Position numbers and translations under genes: made by a program | NCBI GenBank assembly: GCA_016191345.1 | Contig: JACPOU010000037.1 | Coordinates: 31,598-95,597 of the forward strand | DNA: 64,000 nucleotides | Direction: 5' to 3' | DNA from: Chloroflexota bacterium | GTDB taxonomy: Bacteria > Chloroflexota > Limnocylindria > Limnocylindrales > CSP1-4 | Shown: positions 1 through 10,178 of the stretch, piece by piece | How the letters are laid out: every line of letters begins with the position of its first letter | How positions within the stretch are numbered: the first letter of the stretch is position 1 | The notes under the pieces: generated by a model | What the model saw: only the letters and a program-made list of their open reading frames with translations | Database searches by the model: none | What the model was told of the DNA's origin: nothing

Positions 1-301
1 CGGCCGCCGGGTTGGCCGGTGGCGGCGGTAGGGGCGCGGCTGCGCGATGCCGGCCGCCGGGTTGGCCGGTGGCGGCGGTAGCGGCGCGGTTGCGCGCGGA
101 GGCACGCGGCAACGGGCGCGGCGGTGGCGGCGCGGTTGCGCGCGGAGGCACGCGGCAACGGGCGCGGCGGTGGCGGCGCGGCTGCGCGCGGAGGCACGCG
201 GCAACGGGCGCGGCGGTGGCGGACCGGTGACGGGTGGTGGACCCGCAGCCGGTGCCAGACCCGCGACGGGTGGTGGACCCGCAGTCGGTGCCGGACCCGC
301 G
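1..301. repeat. Three successive GC-rich tandem arrays (50-, 46- and 36-bp units)
   Basis: Positions 1-50 and 51-about 90 are two copies of a 50-bp unit. Positions 81-126, 127-172 and 173-218 are three nearly identical 46-bp units. Positions 230-265 and 266-301 are two copies of a 36-bp unit. None of the unit lengths is a multiple of three, so reading frames drift from copy to copy, and I see no protein here. The 46-bp unit contains TTGCGCGCGGAGGC followed by GCAACG, which resembles the left arm of the adjacent inverted-end element (TATCGCGAGGAGGC...AAACG). The first array is cut by the window edge. Confidence 0.85.
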
Positions 302-331
302 GCGGGTGGCGGACCGGCGACAGCGAGGTCG

Positions 332-510
332 CCGCTATCGCGAGGAGGCTTAGCAAACGCCCAGACACCAGCCAGGGACGCTCGCCGGGCGCTCCGGCGT
401 CCCGATCCATTCCGAGGACCCTTAGATCGGCGTCGAATCGGCCCTGGACGAGCGTTTCGGGGCTTGAAACCGACGCGGAGCACGGTCGTTAAGCGTTCTT
501 GTAATAGCCG
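332..510 (+). mobile_element. MITE-like element, copy A (inverted ends, about 179 bp)
   Basis: The left arm has TATCGCGAGGAGGCTTA at 336-352. The right arm has TAAGCGTTCTTGTAATA at 490-506, whose reverse complement is TATTACAAGAACGCTTA. The two arms match at about 19 of 29 positions when inverted. A second copy with the same pair of arms lies at 43751-43950 in the opposite orientation. The interiors differ. The element carries no convincing ORF and no obvious target-site duplication, so a non-autonomous, decayed element is the best description. A structured non-coding RNA family with conserved ends is the main alternative. Confidence 0.55.
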
Positions 511-589
511 CAGGCCCTGAGCCGGCGCGGAGGAGCCCCGCACAGTCGTCGCCCGATGCCGTGCGACTCGCGGCGCCGCGCCCGTTAGC

Positions 590-886
590 TCAATCTTCGG
601 CGATCTCGTAGCCGCCGGGGGCCGGGATGTAGAAGAGTTCGTCCGGATAGCACCAGCGCCAGTCCTCGCCAGGCTGGGCGGACCGGATCATGGGGTGGCG
701 AACCTCGGCGAAGTGGGCGGTCGCGTGCCGGTTCGGGCTGTTGTCGCAGCAGCGTGTCACGCCGCAGTTCAGGCACTGCCGAAGGTGGTGCCAGGTGCTC
801 CCCATGTCGACGCAGGTCTGGCAGACATCGGACGGCGCGTCGACCTCGACGCCGGTGTCGAAGTGGTCACAGAGCGGCTGCGGCAT
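590..886 (-). CDS. UBP-type zinc finger domain protein
   Basis: Small 98-residue protein made almost entirely of one ubiquitin-hydrolase-type (ZnF-UBP) zinc finger. Putative metal ligands are visible as C6/H8, C22-x2-C25, H33/H34, C38-x2-C41, C46/C47 and the H54/H58/H64 cluster, followed by a GEDWRWCY segment typical of stand-alone bacterial ZnF-UBP proteins. The ATG at 886 is preceded by a GGAG site; longer readings upstream are low-complexity Arg-rich and look non-coding. In eukaryotes this fold binds free ubiquitin C-termini; the role of the isolated bacterial domain is not established. It stands alone, with repeats downstream and 700 bases without a gene upstream. Confidence 0.85.
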   Translation of the reverse strand: MPQPLCDHFDTGVEVDAPSDVCQTCVDMGSTWHHLRQCLNCGVTRCCDNSPNRHATAHFAEVRHPMIRSAQPGEDWRWCYPDELFYIPAPGGYEIAED

Positions 887-1676
<790 letters not shown>

Positions 1677-1720
1677 GCCGCCGAGGATACGACGCCTCGC
1701 GACCGACGGCGGTGCGGTCG

Positions 1721-2491
1721 TCACGGGACGACGTGGACGACCCAGACGTTGGGGTCGTGGTAGGTGCCGAGGTCCGCCTCGCGGTCGATCTCGACCGGCG
1801 CCCCGGCGAACGGGACGACGTACGAGCCCGATCCCGGGAAGCGGAGCCCGGTCCAGGCCTCCCACTCGGCGATCGTGCCGCTGATCGTCATCGCCTCCGG
1901 CGAGCCGCGGACGATCCGGCCGCCGAGCCGGGCATGGAGCCGGATCCAGGCATCGAACGGCTCGCCGTCGGCGCGCCGCCAGAACGCATACCGCTCGATC
2001 GGGATGAGCGGGAACGCATGCTTGTCCGTGGGGCGCACGCAGGCGATGACGGCGCCGAACCCGTGGGCGCGGGCATTGGCCCGCATCGCCGCCACCATGA
2101 CGCCCGCCAGCCCCGTCCCCCGCCGCGCCGGGTCCACCACGATCTGGATCGCGCCCAGCGTGTTGGGTTCGACCCCGGCGACGTGCTGCTCCGTGCTCCA
2201 CTCGAACTGCCGGTCCCAGCCGTCGGGCAGGCCCTCGTCCGTGCCGTCCCAGCGGATCGGCGCCGCGTTGTTCGTCGCGGCAATCCGCCCCGCCGCGTCC
2301 AGCAGCACCAGCTGGAACTCCGGCCACGCCGAGTCGAGCAGGTCCCAGAGCCGGTGGACGACGGCGTCGTGAAGCATGAACTCGGGCCAGACGGAGCCGT
2401 TGAAGTCGTCGGCCGGCCGGGCGAGCTCGGGGCGCTCGGCGAGCGAGGCGAGGGTATGCCCCGCCGGCAGGGGGACGCCGAGGTCCGGCAT
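1721..2491 (-). CDS. GNAT-family N-acetyltransferase
   Basis: Protein of 256 residues with a GNAT acetyl-CoA-binding segment around residues 113-140 (IQIVVDPARRGTGLAG, the R-x-x-G-x-G/A loop followed by a helix). The substrate is unknown. Its ATG at 2491 overlaps the serS stop codon by one base (TGATG), so translation is probably coupled to SerRS, and tRNA-Ser lies just downstream. This neighbourhood recalls GNATs that act on aminoacyl-tRNA or on aminoacyl-nucleotide antibiotics aimed at synthetases, but nothing in the protein itself shows that. Family assignment is firm and function is open. Confidence 0.8.
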   Translation of the reverse strand: MPDLGVPLPAGHTLASLAERPELARPADDFNGSVWPEFMLHDAVVHRLWDLLDSAWPEFQLVLLDAAGRIAATNNAAPIRWDGTDEGLPDGWDRQFEWSTEQHVAGVEPNTLGAIQIVVDPARRGTGLAGVMVAAMRANARAHGFGAVIACVRPTDKHAFPLIPIERYAFWRRADGEPFDAWIRLHARLGGRIVRGSPEAMTISGTIAEWEAWTGLRFPGSGSYVVPFAGAPVEIDREADLGTYHDPNVWVVHVVP

Positions 2492-3837
2492 CAGGCCGGT
2501 GGGGCGATCCGGTCGATGCCCATGTAGGGCCGCAGGACGGCGGGAACGTCGATCGACCCGTCCGCCCGCTGGTACGTCTCGATGATCGCCGCGACGACCC
2601 GTGCGAGCGGCAGCCCGGACCCGTTGAGGGTGTGGACGAGCTCCGGCTTCGCCCCCGGCTCGGGTCGATAGCGGACGGCGATGCGGCGCGCCTGGAAGTC
2701 GCGGAAGTTGGAGCACGAGCTGACCTCCAGCCAGCGCTCGACGCCCGGCGACCAGACCTCGATGTCGTACTTCCGGGCCTGGGTGAAACCCATCTCGCGC
2801 GTCGCCATGAGAAGGACGCGGTAGGCCAGCCCGAGACGCCGGAGGAGGTCCTCCGCCCGGCCCGTCATCCAGTCCAGCGCGGCCTCGGAGTCCTCCGGGC
2901 GCTCGAAGAGGACCATCTCCACCTTGTCGAACTGGTGGACCCGGAGGATCCCGCGGGTGTCCTTTCCGGCCGCCCCCGCCTCGCGGCGGAAGCAGGGCGA
3001 GTACGCGGCGTACCGGATCGGCAGCTCGCTCGCCTCGAGGATCTCGTCGCGGTGGAGGTTCGTGACCGGGACCTCGGCCGTCGGGACCAGGTACAGGTCG
3101 TCCCGGGTGACGACGTACATCTGGTCTTCCTTGTCCGGGATCTGACCCGTCCCGCGCGCTGACGCCTGGTTGACGACGACCGGCGGCCAGACCTCCGTGA
3201 AGCCGTTCTCGCGGGTGTGGACGTCGAGGCACCACAGGATCACGGCGCGCTGGAGCGCCGAACCCGCCCCCTTGTAGACCGGGAAGCCGGAGCCGGCGAT
3301 CTTCGCCCCGCGGGCGAGGTCGATGATGTCGAGCGCCTCGGCGATCTCCCAGTGCGGCCTCCGGGTCCACGTCGCCCCGGCCGGCGGCGCGTCCGCCCCG
3401 ATCTCGCCCTCGAGCGGCACCTCGTGCGGCAGCAGCTCGCCCCAGGTCCGGACCGTGACGTTCGCCTCCTCGCCCCCGACCGGGATGTCCGGCTCGGCGG
3501 GGTTCGGGATCCGGAGGAGCAGGTCCTCGACCTGCGCCTCGACCGCGGCGAGCTCGTCATCGAGGGCAGCCAGCCGCTCCCCGATCTCGGTGGACCGGGC
3601 GCGAAGCGCCGCAACCTCGGCACCATCCGGCTTCGCCCCGCCCCGGATCGCCTCGCCGACCGCCCTGGATGCCACGTTCCGCTCCGATCGCAGGGCGTCG
3701 CCCTCGCCCTGGAGCGCGCGCCGGCGGGCATCGGCCTCGAGCGCGGCGTCGACGAGCGCGGGGTCCTCGCCCTTGTCGCTCGCACCCTTCCGGATCGCGT
3801 CCGGCTCCTCGCGGAGCCGGGCCAGCCCGACGCTCAC
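2491..3837 (-). CDS. serS: Seryl-tRNA synthetase
   Basis: Charges tRNA-Ser with serine in the cytoplasm. The 448 residues (E. coli 430) begin with the N-terminal coiled-coil arm (about 25-110) that reads the long variable arm of tRNA-Ser. The class II core follows with VPTAEVP at 251-257, motif 2 with PCFRREAG and RVHQFDKVE at 281-307, and motif 3 near 415. The start is the GTG at 3837, which overlaps the lysS stop as GTGA; the protein then opens like other SerRS. A Pro/Ala-rich insertion of about 15 residues lies near 141-158. It forms a coupled set lysS-serS-GNAT, with tRNA-Ser downstream. Confidence 0.97.
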   Translation of the reverse strand: MSVGLARLREEPDAIRKGASDKGEDPALVDAALEADARRRALQGEGDALRSERNVASRAVGEAIRGGAKPDGAEVAALRARSTEIGERLAALDDELAAVEAQVEDLLLRIPNPAEPDIPVGGEEANVTVRTWGELLPHEVPLEGEIGADAPPAGATWTRRPHWEIAEALDIIDLARGAKIAGSGFPVYKGAGSALQRAVILWCLDVHTRENGFTEVWPPVVVNQASARGTGQIPDKEDQMYVVTRDDLYLVPTAEVPVTNLHRDEILEASELPIRYAAYSPCFRREAGAAGKDTRGILRVHQFDKVEMVLFERPEDSEAALDWMTGRAEDLLRRLGLAYRVLLMATREMGFTQARKYDIEVWSPGVERWLEVSSCSNFRDFQARRIAVRYRPEPGAKPELVHTLNGSGLPLARVVAAIIETYQRADGSIDVPAVLRPYMGIDRIAPPA

Positions 3838-5459
3838 GCCGCACCTCCCGTGGGCGCCATCGTCGCACCCGCGGCGGCCGCCTCGCGCAGCCGTCCCGCC
3901 ACGAAGGCCGGCTCGAGCCCGGCCAGGAGCCAGCCGGCCCGGGGCCCGTTCGGGCGGCCGAGGAAGGCCTGGTACAGCGCCGCGAAGGCCCGGCCGGGCG
4001 GCAGGCCGAGCCCCGCGGCGGTGGCGAAGATCGCGCCCTGCCACGCGTCGCCGGCGCGGAGCGTGGCGGCCTCGGCGTCCGCGGTTCCTGCCAGCGCGGC
4101 GAGGAAGGCCCGCTGGTCCGCGTCGAGCGCCGCCGCCTCGGCGGGGAGCTCCGCCCGGACGGCCATCCGGGCCCGATCCGGAGCGTAGTCCTCGAGCCAG
4201 GCGCGGGCGGCCGCGAGCCGCTCGTCGAGGATCGCGACCTCCCGCTCGGTGAGCGGCTCGCCCTTCTCCGCAGCCATGAGCGCGGGAATGTCCGCGCTCG
4301 GGACCTGGAGGAGGAACGCGAGGTGCCCGAAGCTCGGGCGGAATCGGGCGGCCTCAGCCCCGATGTCGGCATCGGGGTCGCGGAGCGCGTAGCGGAAGAC
4401 CGAATCGAAGCCCGGCGCCAGCTCGCCCTTCACGGGCCGGCCGGCCGTCGCGTCCGCGAGGCGGTCGAACTCGTCGAAGAGGCGCGGCACCGCGTCCGTG
4501 CCCTCGGGGTCGAAGTCGATGGCATGGTTGGGCCGGGACCGGATCATCAGGGTCCGGAGCGGCTCAGGCGGCAGGACCTCGACGATGCGATGGGCGGCGG
4601 TGCCCCGTCCCTTCGAGGTTGACATCTTCCGGCCACCGACGTTGAGGAACTCGTAGTCGACGCGAATCGGCGGCTCCCGCTCGAAGACCTCGCGGGCCAC
4701 CGCGTCGGCGCGGTCGCGGGACCCGCCGGCCGTCGCGAGGTCCTTGCCGCACGGCTCGATCGTGACACCCATGACGCTCCACTGGGCGGCCCATTCGAGG
4801 TTCCAGGGCAGCTTCGCGCGGCCGCCGAACGGCGAGACCCAGCCGGACATGCCGCAGCCGCGCGCCCAGGCGACGAGGTCCGCCCGGCACTCGTAGAAGA
4901 CGCGGTCGCCGTCCCACTTCGTCACGATCGTCGTCCCGACCTTGCCGCAGCGCTCGCAGATGACGAGCACCGGGTGCCACGTCTCGGGGTGCTGGACGTT
5001 GGCGACGCGGCGGTACAGGTCACGGACCGTGGCCGCCCGATCGAGGGCGATCCGGACGTAGGGGTCCATCGTCCCGGCGGCATAGATCTCGCTCATCCAG
5101 TAATAGCGGTCCGGGTGGACGCCGAGATCCGCGAAGAGGTCGATGAAGACCTGGGCATGGTGGCGCGCGTACGAGCCGTGGCCGTCCTCGGCCTGGTCCG
5201 GGATGTGGGCCAGCGGCATGCCCATGTACCGCTCCACGGCATCCGGGGTCAGGAGGGCCTGGGCGTCCATCGCGTCGAGGTCCTCGACGCCGTAGAGGAG
5301 CGTCGTCTCGAGGCCGGCCGCACGCAGGGCGCGGGTGATGACGTCGAGGATGATCGGCCCGCGGAGGCTGCCGACGTGGACCGTGCCGCTGGGCGTCTTC
5401 GAGTCGTTGACGACCTGCGGTCCGGAGACGCGCGCCGCCAGCTCGTCCGCCCAGTCCAT
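3834..5459 (-). CDS. lysS: Lysyl-tRNA synthetase, class I
   Basis: Attaches lysine to tRNA-Lys using a Rossmann-fold class I catalytic domain, unlike the class II LysRS of most bacteria. HIGH-type signature HVGS is at 28-31 and KMSTSKG at 278-284. A probable zinc ribbon is formed by C168, C171, C191 and C202. The 541-residue length suits the class I family, which occurs in archaea, spirochaetes, some alphaproteobacteria and scattered other bacteria. No class II lysS is in the window. The stop overlaps the serS GTG start (GTGA), so the two synthetases are translationally coupled. Confidence 0.95.
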   Translation of the reverse strand: MDWADELAARVSGPQVVNDSKTPSGTVHVGSLRGPIILDVITRALRAAGLETTLLYGVEDLDAMDAQALLTPDAVERYMGMPLAHIPDQAEDGHGSYARHHAQVFIDLFADLGVHPDRYYWMSEIYAAGTMDPYVRIALDRAATVRDLYRRVANVQHPETWHPVLVICERCGKVGTTIVTKWDGDRVFYECRADLVAWARGCGMSGWVSPFGGRAKLPWNLEWAAQWSVMGVTIEPCGKDLATAGGSRDRADAVAREVFEREPPIRVDYEFLNVGGRKMSTSKGRGTAAHRIVEVLPPEPLRTLMIRSRPNHAIDFDPEGTDAVPRLFDEFDRLADATAGRPVKGELAPGFDSVFRYALRDPDADIGAEAARFRPSFGHLAFLLQVPSADIPALMAAEKGEPLTEREVAILDERLAAARAWLEDYAPDRARMAVRAELPAEAAALDADQRAFLAALAGTADAEAATLRAGDAWQGAIFATAAGLGLPPGRAFAALYQAFLGRPNGPRAGWLLAGLEPAFVAGRLREAAAAGATMAPTGGAA

Positions 5460-5563
5460 GGCCCGCTGCTGCTCCTCGACTCCGACCGACGCTGGTCCCG
5501 GTCCGCCGATCGGTCGGTCGCGGTGGACGGGCGGTGGACGGGCGCCGCAGCGGCTGCGGCGGG

Positions 5564-6028
5564 CTAGCTGATCCCGACGATCGTGTACGAGATGTCGCCG
5601 GCCGGGACGCGGACGGTGATCTTCTCGCCCTTCTTCCTGCCCAGCAGGGCGCGGCCGACGGGGCTCTCGTTGCTGATCCGGCCCTCGGTGGGGCGGGCCT
5701 CAGTGGAGCCGACGATCGTGAACGACTCCTTGCCGTCGGGGCCGTCGACCTTCACGGTCGAGCCGATCTGGACCATCTCGATCGAGTGGTGCTCGTCGAT
5801 GATCGTGGCGTTCTTGATGAGCGCCTCGAGGGTCTGGATCCGGCCCTCGACGAAGGCCTGCTCGTTCTTGGCGTCCTCGTACTCGGCGTTCTCGCTGAGG
5901 TCGCCGTGTTCCTTGGCGTCGTGGATCCGCTGGGCGATCTCCGGCCGGCGCATGGAGACCATCTCCTCGAGCTCCCTGCGGAGCTTCTCGAGGCCGTCCC
6001 TGCTGATGTAGGTGGGCTTGTTGTTCAC
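5564..6028 (-). CDS. greA: Transcript cleavage factor GreA
   Basis: Rescues backtracked RNA polymerase by stimulating cleavage of the transcript 3' end. The 154 residues show the N-terminal antiparallel coiled coil with the acidic tip (GDLSENAEYEDAK near 42-54) and the C-terminal FKBP-like domain ending in GRALLGRKKGEKITVRVP. Start is GTG at 6028. It has its own promoter about 140 bases upstream and a leader with a strong hairpin; lysS starts 104 bases downstream on the same strand. Confidence 0.97.
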   Translation of the reverse strand: MNNKPTYISRDGLEKLRRELEEMVSMRRPEIAQRIHDAKEHGDLSENAEYEDAKNEQAFVEGRIQTLEALIKNATIIDEHHSIEMVQIGSTVKVDGPDGKESFTIVGSTEARPTEGRISNESPVGRALLGRKKGEKITVRVPAGDISYTIVGIS

Positions 6029-6125
6029 GTGGATTCGGCCCCCGTTCGGGAAGGCTCAGCCTCGCGGTGTGGGACGCGGGCGAGAGCGGTGTGCGGGTTT
6101 CTGATAAGGAAAGAACCCCAGACGG

Positions 6126-6144
6126 CCGCGGGGCGTCCCCGCGG
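6126..6144 (-). other. Hairpin in the greA leader
   Basis: Perfect 8-bp inverted repeat CCGCGGGG/CCCCGCGG with a 3-base loop, lying between the greA promoter and start codon. On the minus strand it is followed a few bases later by GGTTCTTTCC. It could be a leaky terminator or a structured leader; it is also the only obvious end for read-through from argR. Confidence 0.5.
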
Positions 6145-6167
6145 GCTGGAGTTCGAGCCGGGCGCGT

Positions 6168-6196
6168 AGCCTAGCGTGCCCCTCCCGGGGTGTCAA
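6168..6196 (-). promoter_or_regulatory. Sigma-70-type promoter for greA
   Basis: Minus strand TTGACA (6196-6191), 17-base spacer, TAGGCT (6173-6168). The -35 is a perfect consensus, rare in 70% GC DNA. Predicted start near 6161 gives a leader of about 130 bases before greA. Confidence 0.75.
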
Positions 6197-6285
6197 AGCC
6201 GCGCCACGCCCAGGTCTGGCCGTTGCGGACCCCGGGGCGAACGCGCGACCTCGGACAGCCGTCCCGCCTGCACGACGCCCCCCGC

Positions 6286-6756
6286 TCAGCCCTCGCCGGA
6301 CAGGTGAAGAAGACGCCGCCTGGCGCGCTGGAGGGCAGCCCGATCCCCGACCGCGATGAAGACCGTGTCGTCGCCGGCGATCGAGCCGGCGACCTCCGGC
6401 CAGCGAGCCCGGTCGAGGGCGGCCGCGATCGGATGGGCCGATCCGGGCAGGGTCCGGACGATCAGCAGCAGGCCGGCCTCCCGGACCTCGACCGGCAGGT
6501 CGTGGAGGAGGCGCCGGAGCCGGTCCTCGCCGGACACCTCGGCCTCCACCAGGCGCGGCGGCAGGGCGTAGGCCTGCGTACCGTCCCGGCCGGCCTTGAC
6601 GAGGCCGAGCTCCGCGACGTCGCGGCTGATCGTGGCCTGCGTCGCCCGGTAGCCGCGATCACGAAGCGCGGCGGCGAGCTCCTGCTGTGTTCGGATCGGC
6701 CGCTGGTCCACGAGGTCGCGGATGGCGCGCTGGCGGAGCTGCTTCATGACCTCCAC
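6286..6756 (-). CDS. argR: Arginine repressor
   Basis: Hexameric arginine-responsive regulator of arginine synthesis and breakdown genes. The 156 residues split into an N-terminal winged helix (1-72, with TQATISRDVAELGLVK) and a C-terminal oligomerisation/arginine-binding domain (about 80-156, containing the GDDTVFIAVGD segment). The start is GTG at 6756 or ATG at 6747; the GGAGG just before the ATG is too close to serve it, so GTG is slightly favoured. It follows uppP by 13 bases on the same strand. Arginine is a building block of cyanophycin, whose genes lie later in the window. Confidence 0.93.
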   Translation of the reverse strand: MEVMKQLRQRAIRDLVDQRPIRTQQELAAALRDRGYRATQATISRDVAELGLVKAGRDGTQAYALPPRLVEAEVSGEDRLRRLLHDLPVEVREAGLLLIVRTLPGSAHPIAAALDRARWPEVAGSIAGDDTVFIAVGDRAALQRARRRLLHLSGEG

Positions 6757-6769
6757 GGTCGCGACCCCG

Positions 6770-7606
6770 CTACCGGTCCCAGAGCCCGAGCCAGGCGACG
6801 AGGATCACGGCGGCAAGGACAACCCGGTAGACGACGAACACGGTCGTCGGATGCGAGCGCAGGTAGCGCAGGAGCACGGAGATCGCGACGAGGCCGGCCA
6901 CGACCGCGGCGGCCATGCCGGCGAGGAACGGGCCGAGCGGCACGTCCACACCGGCCTCGCCCGTCACGAGCCTGCGGGCCTCCCATGCCCCGGCACCGGC
7001 CGTGATCGGGGCGGCCATCAGGAAGCTGAACCTCGCGGCCGACTCGCGATCGAGGCCGGCGAAGAGGCCGGCCGAGATCGAGATGCCGGAGCGGCTGATG
7101 CCGGGCACGAGGGCGAGCGCCTGCGCGGCGCCGATGCCGAACGCGCCGCCGAAGGACAGCCCGTCGACGCGCTCGGTGCGACGGCCGACCCGGTCGGCCA
7201 GCCACAGGATCGCCCCGCCGATGACGAGGGTGACGGCAACGAGGCGAGGCTCCCGGAACGCCCCTTCGATGAGGTCGTTCAGCAGCACGCCGACGATGAC
7301 GGCCGGAACCGTCGAGACGACGAGAAGCCAGGCCAGCCGCCGATCCGGGTCCGCCCCGATGGAGCGTTCGCGGAGCGACGCGAACCAGGCCGGGATGAGG
7401 CGAACCCAGTCCGCCCGGAAGTAGAGGAGCAGGGCGAGGAGCGTGGCCACGTGGAGCATCACGCTGAACGCGAGGCTCTCGATGAACGGGTCCTTCCAGC
7501 CGAGCAGCGCGGGCACCGCGATGAGGTGCCCGGAGCTCGACACGGGCAGGAATTCCGTCAACCCCTGCACGAGCCCCATCACGATCGCCTGGATCAGCGT
7601 ATCCAC
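6770..7606 (-). CDS. uppP: Undecaprenyl-diphosphatase UppP/BacA
   Basis: Integral membrane phosphatase that recycles undecaprenyl pyrophosphate to the lipid carrier for peptidoglycan; overexpression gives bacitracin resistance in other bacteria. It has the two family signatures EFLPVSSSGH near the N-terminus and PGISRSGISI in the second half, and about eight hydrophobic segments. An AGGAG directly abuts an ATG at 7612 and sits six bases before a GTG at 7606, so the GTG is the better start (278 residues). It is upstream of argR in the same direction. Confidence 0.95.
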   Translation of the reverse strand: MDTLIQAIVMGLVQGLTEFLPVSSSGHLIAVPALLGWKDPFIESLAFSVMLHVATLLALLLYFRADWVRLIPAWFASLRERSIGADPDRRLAWLLVVSTVPAVIVGVLLNDLIEGAFREPRLVAVTLVIGGAILWLADRVGRRTERVDGLSFGGAFGIGAAQALALVPGISRSGISISAGLFAGLDRESAARFSFLMAAPITAGAGAWEARRLVTGEAGVDVPLGPFLAGMAAAVVAGLVAISVLLRYLRSHPTTVFVVYRVVLAAVILVAWLGLWDR

Positions 7607-7744
7607 GGACATCTCCTGGGCTTTGTCGTCACGGATGGCGGAGTCACTGCAAGGCGGCGGCGAGGACGCGAGCGAGCGCAGTCGAACGTGCGTGAGCGAG
7701 CGCCCGCAGCCACCAGCGCCGCCCTGGCCCGTCAGGCGTGACGG

Positions 7745-9952
<2,208 letters not shown>

Positions 9953-10110
9953 CGGGGTGGTTGGTTCCTCCAGGCTCGTCGGCGTGATGGTCGCCGGGCG
10001 CACGGCGCACCGGCGTCCGGGGCGGATCCGGGGAGATGTCCTCGACGGCGGCGGCCCGCGTGCGGGAACTCAGGGGCGCACGGCGAAACCGGCTCGTCAG
10101 ACCGGGCGGG

Positions 10111-10140
10111 AGTGTATCAACTGCCCATCCGGCGGGTCAA
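10111..10140 (-). promoter_or_regulatory. Promoter for hppA
   Basis: Minus strand TTGACC (10140-10135), 18-base spacer, TACACT (10116-10111). Predicted start near 10104, giving about 150 bases of untranslated leader. The region 9953-10178 holds this promoter and no gene. Confidence 0.7.
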
Positions 10141-10178
10141 ATCCAGCCGCGACCAGGGCCATCCAGCCGCGCTGGAGC

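Noticed and set aside
81-218. Three 46-bp repeats considered as a CRISPR array
   Set aside because: Copies are directly adjacent with no unique spacers, and no cas gene is in the window. The arrays at 43951-44210 and 49962-50075 fail for the same reason.
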